Shown piece after piece: positions 45,968 through 55,435 of a stretch of 64,000 nt of DNA. This DNA is from SXNM01 sp964586155 (GTDB lineage: Bacteria > Myxococcota_A > UBA9042). A program made the position numbers and the translations under genes. Location: contig CAZPHC010000031.1 in the NCBI GenBank assembly GCA_964586155.1, positions 13,415-77,414 of the forward strand, in the 5' to 3' direction. The notes under the pieces were generated by a model. That model was not told the origin of the DNA. It did not search any database and worked only from the letters and a program-made list of their open reading frames with translations. Position 1 is the stretch's first letter. Each line of letters opens with the position of its first letter.

Positions 45968-47163
45968 CGGCCCCGCCGGTGACCGCGGTCGGCGTCGTCC
46001 GCGTGGTGGTCGAGCGCGCCGTGCCGTGGCTCGGCCGTGATGCCGTCGATCGGGCGCAAGAAGCCCTTGCGGCGGAAGAACCAGAAGAAGCCGCTGGCGA
46101 GCGCGACCATCAAGCCCAGGGCGAAGGGGTAGCCCCACGGCCAATGCAGCTCGGGCATGTTCCACGGCGCGGCGCCGCCGGCGTTGTCGAAGTTCATGCC
46201 GTACAGGCCGGTGACGAACGACATCGGCATGAACAGCACCGAGATCACCGTCAGCAGCCGCATGATCTCGTTGGTGCGCTGGCCGACGGCCGAGAGGTGC
46301 AGATCCATCAAGCTGGCCGCGATTTCGCGCCAGGACTCGACCAGGTCCAGCAGCTGCACCGCGTGGTCGTGGCAGTCGCGCAGGTAGATGCGGGTGCCGG
46401 GCGAGAATTCCGGGGCGTCGTCGCGGACCAGCGCCGCCATCGCCTCGCGCAGCGGCCAGATCGCCCGGCGCAGCTGCAGCAGGTCCGAGCGGATGCGGTG
46501 CAACGCGCTGACGACCCCGGCGTCGCCGCCCTCGACGATGCGGATCTCCAGGCGGTCGAGCGCGTCGTCGTAGCTCTCGAGCACCGGGAACGCGGCGTCG
46601 ACGATGGCGTCGAGCAGCACATACGCAAGGTAGTCGGCGCCTTGGGTGCGGATCTTGCTGCGCCCGCCGCGCAGGCGATCGCGCGCCGGGGCGAAGACGT
46701 CGCCCGGCCGCTCTTGGAACGTCAGCAGCCAGCCCTTGCCGATGAAGAGGCTGATCTGCTCGCTCTCGACGCCGCCGCCGACCGCGCTGCGGTGGACCAT
46801 GCGCACGGTGACGAAGGTATGGCCGTCGTAGGACTCGACCTTGGCCCGCTGGTGGACGTGGACGACGTCTTCGAGCGCCAGCGGGTGGATGCCGAATCGC
46901 TCGGCGACCGCCTCGAGGGTGGCGGTGTTGGCCAGGCCGACGACGTCGAGCCAGCGCACGGGCTGGTCGGCGCAGACCGCCAGCAGCTCGGGCAGCGCGT
47001 CGGCGTCACCGCTGCGCTCGACGAGCTGGGCCTCGCCGTAGGCCATCATCGAGAGCGTCGTCGGCAGCGCGTCGGCGAGGCCGCGCAGGGTCCCGGGTGG
47101 CGCGCCGGGGGGCGCACGGTCGAAGGCGCGGTCGCGCCTGGCCTTTCGCTTGTTGCTCGCCAT
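45964..47163 (-). CDS. corA: CorA-family divalent cation transporter
   Basis: 399 residues. A soluble N-terminal funnel (including FVTVRMVHR and GKGWLLTFQERPG) precedes two C-terminal membrane helices, the first ending in the diagnostic YGMNFDN (GMN motif). A short basic tail with HHADDADRGHRRGR follows. It should form a pentameric inner-membrane channel for Mg2+ or Co2+. ATG at 47163 begins MASNKRK; an in-frame GTG two codons earlier is possible. Coupled to DUF1513 by ATGA. Confidence 0.92.
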   Translation of the reverse strand: MASNKRKARRDRAFDRAPPGAPPGTLRGLADALPTTLSMMAYGEAQLVERSGDADALPELLAVCADQPVRWLDVVGLANTATLEAVAERFGIHPLALEDVVHVHQRAKVESYDGHTFVTVRMVHRSAVGGGVESEQISLFIGKGWLLTFQERPGDVFAPARDRLRGGRSKIRTQGADYLAYVLLDAIVDAAFPVLESYDDALDRLEIRIVEGGDAGVVSALHRIRSDLLQLRRAIWPLREAMAALVRDDAPEFSPGTRIYLRDCHDHAVQLLDLVESWREIAASLMDLHLSAVGQRTNEIMRLLTVISVLFMPMSFVTGLYGMNFDNAGGAAPWNMPELHWPWGYPFALGLMVALASGFFWFFRRKGFLRPIDGITAEPRHGALDHHADDADRGHRRGR

Positions 47164-47229
47164 GGCCACCGTCCTGCCGCGCCTGCGCCGCGTTGCGGGC
47201 GGATGCCGAGGCGCGCGGCTGGCCTGAGC

Positions 47230-48054
47230 CTAGTCCGCTTGGCCTGCTTCGCCAACCGACGCCGGCACGCGGCCCACGTAGAGGTGCGCGACCGCCGGCA
47301 GCATCGCCTGCCAGCGCACCTGCTGCAGGCCGGCCTCGCGCATCAACGCGGCGAAGGCGTCCGGCTCGGGGAAGGCGGCGATCGACGCCTGCAGGTAGCG
47401 ATACTCCTGCGCGCCCGAGAGCCACGCGCCGATCCGCGGCACCAGGTGGTGCACGTGCAGCCGGGCCAGCGGCGCGAGCAGGCCCTGGCGCGGCTCGCCG
47501 AGCTCGAGCACGGCGACCACCCCGCCCGGGCGCACGCAGCGCGCCATCTCGCGCAGGCCGGCCAGCCGGTCCGGCACGTTGCGGATGCCGAAGGCGATGG
47601 TCGCGCCGGCGAAGCGGCCGTCTGCGAAGGGCATCGCCTGGGCGTCGCCGACGACGAGCTCGACCACGTCCGCGAGGCCGGCCGCCGCGGCCTTGCGCCG
47701 GCCGACCGCGAGCATGCCGGCGCTCGGATCGAGGCCGACGACGCGCAACCCCGGCTGGCGCTTCGCGATCGCCAGCGCGACGTCGGCGGTGCCGCTGGCG
47801 ACGTCGAGCACCGCGTCGCCGCCGCGCAGCGGACCCAACGCCGCCAACAGCTTGCGCCGCCACAGCTTGTCGAGGCCCATCGAGAGCACGCGGTTGAGCA
47901 TGTCGTAGCGATCGGCGATGCGGTCGAACATCGCGCCCCCGCCCGGGCGATCGGGCTCGACCGTGACCAACGCCTGCGAAGAGCCCGCGACTACGGCCTG
48001 CGCGGGCGACGCGGCGGCGACGCTCGACGTCGACATGGGAGAGTGGCTGCTCAT
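47230..48054 (-). CDS. menG: Demethylmenaquinone methyltransferase (MenG/UbiE)
   Basis: 274 residues. An N-terminal extension (~45) leads into the UbiE/MenG methyltransferase fold. The SAM site is VLDVASGTADVALAIAKRQPG (motif I, split here for length), with GDAQAMPFADGRF and AFGIRNVPDR typical of the family. It methylates demethylmenaquinone to menaquinone using SAM. Start 48054 has AGGAGG at a good distance and overlaps the DAHP-synthase stop. Final step of the menaquinone operon. Confidence 0.9.
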   Translation of the reverse strand: MSSHSPMSTSSVAAASPAQAVVAGSSQALVTVEPDRPGGGAMFDRIADRYDMLNRVLSMGLDKLWRRKLLAALGPLRGGDAVLDVASGTADVALAIAKRQPGLRVVGLDPSAGMLAVGRRKAAAAGLADVVELVVGDAQAMPFADGRFAGATIAFGIRNVPDRLAGLREMARCVRPGGVVAVLELGEPRQGLLAPLARLHVHHLVPRIGAWLSGAQEYRYLQASIAAFPEPDAFAALMREAGLQQVRWQAMLPAVAHLYVGRVPASVGEAGQAD

Positions 48055-49082
48055 GCGTGGGCCTCCTGGCGGGTGCTGCGCTGCGCCGTCATCCAGCTGC
48101 CGAGGCGGGCGAGCTCTTGCGGCCCGAGCGCCTGCGGCCCGTCGCTGCGCGCGACGCCCGCGTCGGGGTGCACCTCGACCAGCAGGCCGTGCGCGCCGGC
48201 GGCCAGCGCCGCCTTGGCCATCGGCAGCACCAGGTCGCGGCGGCCGACGGCGTGGCTCGGATCGACCATCACCGCGAGGCCGTCGATGCCGGCCAGCAGC
48301 GCGACGGCGCCGAGATCGAGCACGTTGCGGGTCTCGGGGTCCGGGCCGACGATGCCGCGCTCGCAGAGCACGACGGTCGGCGCGCCGGCGGCCAGCACAT
48401 GCTCGGCGGCGAGGCGCCACTCATCCAGCGTCGCGGCCCGGCCGCGCTTGAGCAGCACCGGCTTGCCGAGCCTGCCGATGGCGCCGAGCAGGCCGTACGC
48501 CGCCATCGAGCGCGAGCCGACCTGGATCACGTCGGCGAAGGTGGCGACGGCCTCGGCGTGGGCCTCGCTCATCGCTTCGCTGACGAGCAGCAGGCCGTGG
48601 GCCCGCGCCGCCTCGGCCAGCCAGCGCAGCGCCGGCTCGCCCTCGCCGGCGAAGGCGTAGGGGCTCGTGCGCGGCTTGAACGCGCCGCCGCGCAGCAGCC
48701 GCGCGCCCGCGGCCGCCGCCAGCGCAGCGGACGCCCAGGCCGTCTCTTCGCTCTCGGCCGAGCACGGGCCGGCGCAGAGCAGCGGCGCTTCGCCACCGCC
48801 GATCCAGACCTCGCCGCCCTTGGCGCTGCGGCCGAGCAGCTGCGGCGTGAACGCCGTGCGATCCAGGCGCGGATGGCCGCTCGCCGCCGCCAGCACCGCC
48901 GCGACGCCGGGCAGCCCGCGCAGGGCGTCGGGCGCGATGGCCGCCGAATGCGCCGCGAGCTCCAGCGCCCGCACGCTGCCGGCGTCGTCGCGGACCAGCG
49001 CGGCCCAGGCGCCCAGCCGCTGCAGCTCGCGCTGCAGGGCCGCGGGCTCTGCGTCCGGGGTCAACAACAGGGTCGTCGCCAT
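48051..49082 (-). CDS. 3-deoxy-7-phosphoheptulonate synthase (AroF-like, type I)
   Basis: 343 residues. The ~95-residue N-terminal region looks like the ferredoxin-like regulatory domain of this subtype. The catalytic barrel shows CAGPCSAESEE, RGGAFKPRTSPYAF, LLKRG, CERGI and DPSHAVGRR. It makes DAHP from PEP and erythrose 4-phosphate, the first step of the shikimate path. Placement between polyprenyl synthase and menG, with ATGA coupling to menG, suggests it supplies chorismate for menaquinone. AGGAGG precedes the start at 49082. Confidence 0.9.
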   Translation of the reverse strand: MATTLLLTPDAEPAALQRELQRLGAWAALVRDDAGSVRALELAAHSAAIAPDALRGLPGVAAVLAAASGHPRLDRTAFTPQLLGRSAKGGEVWIGGGEAPLLCAGPCSAESEETAWASAALAAAAGARLLRGGAFKPRTSPYAFAGEGEPALRWLAEAARAHGLLLVSEAMSEAHAEAVATFADVIQVGSRSMAAYGLLGAIGRLGKPVLLKRGRAATLDEWRLAAEHVLAAGAPTVVLCERGIVGPDPETRNVLDLGAVALLAGIDGLAVMVDPSHAVGRRDLVLPMAKAALAAGAHGLLVEVHPDAGVARSDGPQALGPQELARLGSWMTAQRSTRQEAHA

Positions 49083-49140
49083 GTCCTGCCTCCTTGCGTC
49101 CTCGTCTCGCGGGTCTTCGCCGCGGCCGCCGCGTCCCGGG

Positions 49141-50412
49141 TCAACGATCCCGCCAGGCCGCCGCCTCGACCACCGCCACCAGCGCCTCGCACGCCGGGCC
49201 GCTGCAGCACGCCCGCAGCGTCGCGCTCGCCGCCGTCGCGACGGCCTGCGCCCGCTGCCAGGTCGCCTCGACCGCGCCCGTGGCCAGGATCCGCTGCCGC
49301 AGCGCGTCGGCGCGCACCGGATCGAATTCCTGGGCCGTCGCCAGGGCCCGCAGCGCCGGCGCGATGCCCGGATCGCGCTGCACCGCGACCACCAGCGGCC
49401 AGGTCGGCTTGCCCTCGCGCACGTCGGTCAGCGCCGGCTTGCCGGTGCGGGCCGGATCGCCGGCGATGTCGAGGGCGTCGTCGGCCAGCTGGAACGCCTC
49501 GCCGAGCGCCGCACCGAAGGCGCCGAGCTGGTCGATGACCTCGGCCGGCTGGTGCGTCGCCCGGCCGCCCGCGCGCATCGCCCAGCGAAACAGCGCCCCG
49601 GTCTTGCCGCGCGCGACCTGGGTCCAGGCGTCGAGCGCCGCCTCGGCCTCGAACGCCAGCGAGTCGTCGATGGCGCCGCGCCGCGCCAGCTGCAGCGCCT
49701 CGGCCTCGACCATCTGGTCGATCACCTCGATCAGCTCGGTCATCGCGCCGGGCACGGCCGCGCGGTCCACCCGGCGCAGGGCCTCGACGAGCAGGTGGTC
49801 GCCGCCGAGCACGCTGGCCGCGTTGCCGACCAGCACCCGCGCGGTGGGCGCGCCGCGGCGATCGTCGCCCTGGTCGATGACGTCGTCGTGCAGCAGCGTC
49901 GCGGCGTGGGCCAGCTCGGCGGCGATCGCCAGATCGCGCAGCTGTTGCTGCACCGGGCGCACGGTCGCGCCCGCCCGTCGCGCGCCGTCGCCGTCGGTCT
50001 CGGGGGTGTCCGGCCCGTCGACCACGGCGGCCAGTCGCCCGGCGAGCAGCACGACCAGTGGGCGGATCCGCTTGCCCGGCTGCTGCAGCAGGTGCTGCGC
50101 GGCGCGGCGGGCGGCGGTCGACGCGTCGAGGCCGGCCTGCTCGAGCCCGGATTCCAGCGCCGCGAGGTCGGTCCCGAGCCAATCCGCCAGCGAGGCGAAG
50201 CGCGCCGCCAGCTCGTCGAGGCCTGCGGCGCGGCTGCTCTCGGCCAGCGAACCCAGGGCGTGGCCGCTCGCGCCCACGGCCACGGCCACCTGCGGCGCGC
50301 CGGCGGTCGCGGCCGGCTCGTGCGTCGGCGTCGAGGGCCAGGGCGCCTGCGCTCGCAGGGCCGGCTTCGCCGCCGGAGGGGCGCGCAGGCCGAGGGTGGT
50401 TGGCGTGGTCAT
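49141..50412 (-). CDS. Polyprenyl diphosphate synthase
   Basis: 423 residues, with a low-complexity N-terminal extension of ~85 residues. The all-helical synthase has the first aspartate motif LLHDDVIDQ (~175) and the second LADDALDIAGD (~307-313), plus GKRIRPL at the start. It should make the long isoprenoid chain attached by MenA. Chain length is not predictable by eye. GGGAGG precedes the ATG at 50412; the start overlaps the menC-menE stop. Confidence 0.9.
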   Translation of the reverse strand: MTTPTTLGLRAPPAAKPALRAQAPWPSTPTHEPAATAGAPQVAVAVGASGHALGSLAESSRAAGLDELAARFASLADWLGTDLAALESGLEQAGLDASTAARRAAQHLLQQPGKRIRPLVVLLAGRLAAVVDGPDTPETDGDGARRAGATVRPVQQQLRDLAIAAELAHAATLLHDDVIDQGDDRRGAPTARVLVGNAASVLGGDHLLVEALRRVDRAAVPGAMTELIEVIDQMVEAEALQLARRGAIDDSLAFEAEAALDAWTQVARGKTGALFRWAMRAGGRATHQPAEVIDQLGAFGAALGEAFQLADDALDIAGDPARTGKPALTDVREGKPTWPLVVAVQRDPGIAPALRALATAQEFDPVRADALRQRILATGAVEATWQRAQAVATAASATLRACCSGPACEALVAVVEAAAWRDR

Positions 50413-53015
50413 GGGACCTCCCGGGGGTGTGGCGTCGCCACGAAGGGGACAGCGGGTGCAGCGGACGGCGTCGGCGGCGTGGGCGGCGCGGCGTCGTCGC
50501 GCAGCTGCGACCAGAGCGCGCGGGCGGCGACGCGGGACGGCTTGCCGACACCGACGGTCGGCAGCGCATCGACCCAGGCGACGTCGTCCGGCGCCATCCA
50601 GGCGGGCAGGCGCGCCGCGACCGTGGCCCGCAGCGTCGCGAGGCCCGGCAATGCAGCGCCGCCACGGCCTCGGGCCACCAGCAGCGCCCGTGGCCGCTGG
50701 CCCCAGCGCGGATCCTCGACCGCGAAGACCAGGGCCGCCGCGACGGCCGCGTGACCGCAGAGCGCCGCCTCGACCGCGCTCGGGTCGATCTTGGCGCCGC
50801 CGCTGATGACGACGTCGTCCAGGCGCCCGTCGATCCGCACGCCCTGGTCGCTCGCGCCGCTGTCGGCGGTCGCCAGGGCACCGCGAGCCACGATCGGCCC
50901 GGCGATGTGCAGGCGGCCCTCGGCGTCGGCCTCGACCAGCGCGGTCGCCAGCGGCGGCAGCGACTCCTGGCCACGCGCGCCGGCGAGCAGGGGCGCCGCG
51001 CCTGGCAGCGTCGTCGCGATCTGGCTCGCTGCCTCGCTCATGCCCCAGCTGCGCGCCAGCGGCAGGCCGGCGGCGAGCGCCCGGCTGCGCAGCGGGGCGG
51101 CGAGTTCGGCGCCGCCGATCAACACCGCGACCAGCGCGTCGAGCGCCGCGACCGGCTCGCCCGCGCCCTGCCGCGCCTGCCGCACGTCCAACCAGGCCTC
51201 GAGCTGCGCCGGCGTCAGCGAGACCCGGCGGATGCGCAAGCGTTCGTCGGCGATCGCGGCCTCGATCGCCGCGCCGTCGGACGCGCAGGGCACGGCCATG
51301 CCATGGCCCCACGCCGTGCGCAGCAGCACCGAGAGGCCGCCGACGTGGTGCCAGGGCAGCGGGCAGAGCCAGCCGTCGCCGGGGGCGTGGCCGAGGCGGA
51401 AGGCCGAGCCGGCCGCGCTGGCGTAGAGCTGGCGGCCGTTGAGCGCCTGCGGCTTGGGCGCGCCCGTGCTGCCAGAGGTCCACAGCCGCACGCGCACCTC
51501 CTCGAGCGGCCAGGCGCGGTCGGGCAGCGCCGGCAAGGTCTCGGCGCAGGCGAGGTGGATCGTCGGCGAGGGCGGCAGCACCTGCGCGTGCGGCAGATCC
51601 GGCCACGGCAGGGCAGGGTCGGCGACGTAGGCGTCGACGCCGGCGTCCGCGGCGCTCGGCAGCAGGCGGGCGCGCAGCTCGCCGGCGCGGGCGTCGGGCG
51701 CGACCAGCCAGGCCTCGCAGCCCGCCAGGCCCAGGCCGTGCAGCCAGGCGACGGCGTCGGGCTCGGCGCGGGCGGCCAGCGCGACGCGCGCTCCGGGGCG
51801 CAGGCCGGCGTCGTGGGCGATCCGGGCGCAGATCCTGGCCCGCCGCAGCAGCGTCGCCGCGTCGAGGTCCGGGCCCAGCACCGGCAGCGTCGGGCCCGCG
51901 GCGGCGGCCGCCACCAGGGGCGCGGCCTGGTGGGCCCAGGGCGGCGAGCCTGCGCCGGCGCGCACGACCTGGGCCTGCGAACCCGGGCCGAGGCCGCAGA
52001 TGCCCAGCCGCTCGGGCGGGATCGCCAGCGCCAGCGCCCGGGCGGCGCGCGTCGCGACCGCGCCGTCGAGCATCGTCGTGACGATCAGCGTGACGCCCGC
52101 CGCCGCAGCTTCGCCGGCCATCGCGAGCGCGACGCCGAGGCCGGTGCAGGCCGGCTTGAGGACCAGCGCGTCGATGGCGCGGGCGTCGAGCAGGCGGCGC
52201 AGGCGATCGAGGTCGCGGCAGGACTCGTCGGCGGCGATCGCCACGCCATGGGCGCGCAGCCGCGCCAGCGCCGCGGGATCGGCGCCACGCAGCGGCTCCT
52301 CGCAGAGCGCGACGCCCTTCGCCGCCATCGAGGCGAGCGCCGCGGCCGCCAGCGGCTCGTCCCAGCCGCCGTTGGCGTCGACGCGCAGCGACGCAGCGCA
52401 CGGCCCGGCCAGGGCGGCGATCGCGGCGATCCGGGCCTCGTCGTCGTCCCAGGCGGCGGCGCCGGCCTTGAGCTTCCAGACGGGGGGCCGCGCGCCCGCC
52501 GCCGCCGCCGCCGCAGCAGCAGCCCGGGCCGCCTCGACGTCCGCGATCAGCGCATGGTCGACCAGCGCCCGGTCCTGGCCGCCGAGGACCTCGGCCATGC
52601 TGCGGCCCGTGGCCTGCGCGGCCAGATCGAGCAGCGCAGCTTCGAGCGCAAAGCGCGCAGCGGCGGGCCAGGTCGGCACTTCGGGGCCCGCCACGGCGCA
52701 CGCGTCCGCCAGCCAGCGCACGCGCTCGGCGCCGGGCAGCGGGATCTCGGCGTCGCGCAGACGGCCAAAGGGGCCGCACAGCGGCGCCAGCGCGTCGTGC
52801 ACGGCCGTCGGCTCGCCGCCGCCGTAGCCTGGCAGGGGCGACGCCTCGCCGCGGCCGACCGCGCCGTCGGCGGCGAAGACGTGCAGCTCCCAGCCCTGGC
52901 GCCAGCCGCCGTCGCCGAGCAGCACGCGGCCGGCGCCGAGCGCGGGGGCCCGCAGCCGGATCGGCACCAGCGACGCGCCGGCGATGCGCAGGGTGGTGGG
53001 CTGGGAGGACATCAT
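50409..53015 (-). CDS. MenC-MenE fusion: o-succinylbenzoate synthase and o-succinylbenzoate-CoA ligase
   Basis: 868 residues. The N-terminal ~370 are an enolase-superfamily enzyme: VWKLKAG (KxK, ~180), RVDANGGWD (Asp), CEEPL (Glu), ADESCRD (Asp), VLKPACTG (Lys), matching MenC. Residues ~375-868 form an acyl-adenylating enzyme: TSGSTGAPKPQ (~512), GMSEAAS, GRLDDVVISGG and the C-terminal LPTVGVGKPSR, matching MenE. Both steps (SHCHC to OSB, then OSB-CoA) thus lie in one chain. The frame is continuous with no stop between the domains. Double ATG at 53015/53012 overlaps the menA stop. Confidence 0.9.
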   Translation of the reverse strand: MMSSQPTTLRIAGASLVPIRLRAPALGAGRVLLGDGGWRQGWELHVFAADGAVGRGEASPLPGYGGGEPTAVHDALAPLCGPFGRLRDAEIPLPGAERVRWLADACAVAGPEVPTWPAAARFALEAALLDLAAQATGRSMAEVLGGQDRALVDHALIADVEAARAAAAAAAAAGARPPVWKLKAGAAAWDDDEARIAAIAALAGPCAASLRVDANGGWDEPLAAAALASMAAKGVALCEEPLRGADPAALARLRAHGVAIAADESCRDLDRLRRLLDARAIDALVLKPACTGLGVALAMAGEAAAAGVTLIVTTMLDGAVATRAARALALAIPPERLGICGLGPGSQAQVVRAGAGSPPWAHQAAPLVAAAAAGPTLPVLGPDLDAATLLRRARICARIAHDAGLRPGARVALAARAEPDAVAWLHGLGLAGCEAWLVAPDARAGELRARLLPSAADAGVDAYVADPALPWPDLPHAQVLPPSPTIHLACAETLPALPDRAWPLEEVRVRLWTSGSTGAPKPQALNGRQLYASAAGSAFRLGHAPGDGWLCPLPWHHVGGLSVLLRTAWGHGMAVPCASDGAAIEAAIADERLRIRRVSLTPAQLEAWLDVRQARQGAGEPVAALDALVAVLIGGAELAAPLRSRALAAGLPLARSWGMSEAASQIATTLPGAAPLLAGARGQESLPPLATALVEADAEGRLHIAGPIVARGALATADSGASDQGVRIDGRLDDVVISGGAKIDPSAVEAALCGHAAVAAALVFAVEDPRWGQRPRALLVARGRGGAALPGLATLRATVAARLPAWMAPDDVAWVDALPTVGVGKPSRVAARALWSQLRDDAAPPTPPTPSAAPAVPFVATPHPREVP

Positions 53016-53992
53016 CCCCAAAACCCAAGCGGCAGCTGCATCCATCCAGCTTCTGCCATGATGCCGAGCGCCAGCCAACTGCAATAGAGCAGCCCGACCG
53101 AGGCAGTCCGGGCCAGCAGCGGGTTGAGCGCCGCGCCGTCGGTCGAGCGCACGGCCGCGCTGGTTCGCAGCATCGCCGGCAGCGCGATCCAGCTCATCAG
53201 CCAGAACAGGTTTCCCCAGCCCAGCGCCATGACGACCACGGGGACCGCGGCGGCCGCCAGGAACAGGCCGCTGTGTTGCCAACGCGCGAACCGCGCTCCG
53301 AAGCGCACGGCGAGGGTGCGCTTGCCGACGCGGGCGTCGCTTGCCCGGTCACGCAGGTTGTTGACGACCAGGATCGCCGTGACGACACAACCGGCGCCGA
53401 TGGAGGCACAGATCGCCCCCGGACTGGGCTCCGCGCTGAGGACCCATGCCGTGCCGAGCACGGCACACGGGCCAAAGAACGCGAACACGAGCAGATCGCC
53501 GAGCCCGAGGTAGCCGAGCGGCATGGGCCCGCCGGTGTAGAGCACCGCCGCGATCGCGCCGCTGACGCCGATCGCGGCGATCGGCCAGCCGCCGACCGAG
53601 ATCAGCCAGGCGCCGTCGAGCAGGGCCAGCGCGATGACGCCCGCCGTCGCGCCGAGCAGCTGCCGATGGCTGAGCCAGCCCTGCGCCGCCGCGCGCGCCG
53701 GACCGAGCCGGTCGGGGCCATCCGCGCCCTTGAGGCTGTCGAAGGCGTCATTGGCGAGGTTGCTGGCGATCTGGAGCAGCAAGGCGCCAGCGAGGCAGCC
53801 GAGCACCAACGGGAAGCGTCGCGTCTGCCAGTAGCCCCCGTCGCGCAGTGCCAACGCGACACCGAGCAGGACCGGGCCGACGGCGGCAGGCAGCGTCTTG
53901 GGCCGCAGCGCGAGCCACCACGCCAACGCAGCGCTCGGTCGCGGCGCTGCCGTGGACTCTGCATTTGCGTCTGGTCGGAGGTTCGTGAACAC
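53012..53992 (-). CDS. menA: 1,4-dihydroxy-2-naphthoate prenyltransferase (MenA)
   Basis: 326 residues, UbiA superfamily, about nine membrane helices. The first prenyl-diphosphate/Mg site is NLANDAFDSLKGADGPDR, and the second is NNLRDRASDARVGKRTLAVR. RPKTLPAAVGPVLLG at the N-terminus is typical for MenA. The GTG start at 53992 fits the protein; the ribosome site is weak. First gene of the menaquinone operon, with ATGA overlap to menC-menE. The promoter must share a 45-nt divergent gap with the GbsR/MarR gene. Confidence 0.9.
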   Translation of the reverse strand: MFTNLRPDANAESTAAPRPSAALAWWLALRPKTLPAAVGPVLLGVALALRDGGYWQTRRFPLVLGCLAGALLLQIASNLANDAFDSLKGADGPDRLGPARAAAQGWLSHRQLLGATAGVIALALLDGAWLISVGGWPIAAIGVSGAIAAVLYTGGPMPLGYLGLGDLLVFAFFGPCAVLGTAWVLSAEPSPGAICASIGAGCVVTAILVVNNLRDRASDARVGKRTLAVRFGARFARWQHSGLFLAAAAVPVVVMALGWGNLFWLMSWIALPAMLRTSAAVRSTDGAALNPLLARTASVGLLYCSWLALGIMAEAGWMQLPLGFWG

Positions 53993-53999
53993 TGGCCCC

Positions 54000-54021
54000 A
54001 ACGCGCCGGCAACGCGCCAGC
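54000..54021. promoter_or_regulatory. 11-bp direct repeat in the divergent menA/regulator gap
   Basis: AACGCGCCGGC (54000-54010) and AACGCGCCAGC (54011-54021) are adjacent, with one difference, within the 45-nt gap between menA and the GbsR/MarR-like gene. One helical turn apart, they could be an operator for the divergent regulator. Confidence 0.4.
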
Positions 54022-54037
54022 ATGCGTGGAGGCTAGC

Positions 54038-54625
54038 ATGGCTCGGCAGACTGTTCAAATCGATGTGAACACCGAGCGCGGCGCCGACGCCGTCGAGGCG
54101 CGCGTGCTCGAGGTCTGCGACGCCGTCGGCGCCTTCATCGAGTGGTGGGGCTTCAAGGCCGTGCACGGTCGCGTCTGGACGCTGCTGGCGCTGCGCGGCG
54201 CGCCGATGAGCCAGGCCGAGGTCGGGCGCAAGCTCGGCCTGTCGCGGGCGGGCGTCAGCGGCGCGATGCACGATCTGCAGGGCTGGCGGCTGGCCGAACC
54301 GATGGGCGACGGCCGCACCGCGCCGTGGAGCGCCGTGCTCGACGTCTGGCCGACGATCGCCAGCGTGCTGCGCAGCCGCGAGTGGTTGCTGATCGAGAAG
54401 GCCAAGGTGGCGCTCGAAGCCGCGATCGAAGAGGCCGAGCTGGCCCAGGACCGCGGCCGCCCCGCAGGCTACGACCTCGAGCGGATGCGCACGCTGCTGC
54501 GGCTGACCGAGGTCGCCCAGGCGCTGCTGCGCGCGGTCGTCGGCCTGCGCAGCGCCACCGGCGCGGTCATGATCGCCGAATGGCTCGGCCGCGCGGGCGC
54601 GGCGTTCCGCGGCCTGCGCCACTGA
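54038..54625 (+). CDS. GbsR/MarR-family transcriptional regulator
   Basis: 195 residues. The winged-helix region shows WTLLALRGAPMSQAEVGRK and LSRAGVSGAMHDLQGWRL, the recognition helix style of the GbsR subgroup, followed by a long C-terminal helical dimer region. ATG at 54038 follows GGAGG. It is transcribed away from the menaquinone operon across only 45 nt, so it probably controls menA and itself; the ligand is unknown. Confidence 0.85.
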   Translation: MARQTVQIDVNTERGADAVEARVLEVCDAVGAFIEWWGFKAVHGRVWTLLALRGAPMSQAEVGRKLGLSRAGVSGAMHDLQGWRLAEPMGDGRTAPWSAVLDVWPTIASVLRSREWLLIEKAKVALEAAIEEAELAQDRGRPAGYDLERMRTLLRLTEVAQALLRAVVGLRSATGAVMIAEWLGRAGAAFRGLRH

Positions 54626-54682
54626 CGTCCCGCCAGCGCCTGCGATCCGCAGCCGTCGCTTCGGTCAGGCTCGTGTCGGTGT

Positions 54683-55435
54683 TCAGAACGGCGCGAACGG
54701 CGCGTCGACGAAGTGCAGCGCCAGGCCGTAGTGGCAGGCCGCGCCGGCGAGCACGAAGACGTGCCAGACCTCGTGGAAGCCGAACACGCCGGGCCACGGA
54801 TCGGGTCGTTTGGTCGCGTAGATCCCCGCGCCGAAGGTGTACGCGGCCGCGCCGCCGAAGAGCCAGGCGAACGCCGCGGCGTCAAAGAGCGGGAACATCC
54901 GCCAGCCCGGCACCAGCACCGACCAGCCCATCGCGACGTACATCGCGGCGGTGAACCAGCGCGGCGCCTCCAGCCACAGCAGCTTGAACACGATGCCCGC
55001 GAGCGCCATGCCGCCGAGCGTCGCCAGCGTCGCGACGCGCCAGGTGCCGTCGAGCAGGTGCACCACCGCCGGCAGGAAGCTGCCCGCGATCAGCAAGAAG
55101 ATGGCGCAATGGTCGGCCCGGCGCAGCCAGCGGTTGCCTTCGACGCCGAGGTCGAGGCAGTGGTAGGTGGCCGAGGTCGCGAACATCAGCACCAGCGAGG
55201 CGCCGTAGAGCGACATGGCGACCAGCTTCTCGGGCACCGCCGGCGTCTGCACCACGAGGTAGACCAGGCCGACGATGGCGGCGAGGAAGCCGACGAAATG
55301 CGTGCGCCAGCTCCACGGATCCTTGTTGAAGCGGATCTGCCAGCGCTTGGTCGGGTCTGGCTGGTCTGGCTGGTCTGGCCCAGGTGTCGCGGCGTCGCGC
55401 GCCTGCGTGGCGGCACGCGTGGTGGTCTCGGTCAT
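54683..55435 (-). CDS. Hemolysin III/PAQR-family membrane protein
   Basis: 250 residues with seven probable membrane helices. Family marks: MFATSATYHCLD, RADHCAIFLLIAGSF and, in the last helix, FHEVWHVFVLAGAACHY. These conserved Ser/Asp/His residues form the zinc site of the PAQR/HlyIII fold; bacterial members (TrhA) are linked to membrane energetics, with hemolysis a historical label. GGAGG precedes the ATG; the start overlaps the radical SAM gene (ATGA). Confidence 0.88.
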   Translation of the reverse strand: MTETTTRAATQARDAATPGPDQPDQPDPTKRWQIRFNKDPWSWRTHFVGFLAAIVGLVYLVVQTPAVPEKLVAMSLYGASLVLMFATSATYHCLDLGVEGNRWLRRADHCAIFLLIAGSFLPAVVHLLDGTWRVATLATLGGMALAGIVFKLLWLEAPRWFTAAMYVAMGWSVLVPGWRMFPLFDAAAFAWLFGGAAAYTFGAGIYATKRPDPWPGVFGFHEVWHVFVLAGAACHYGLALHFVDAPFAPF

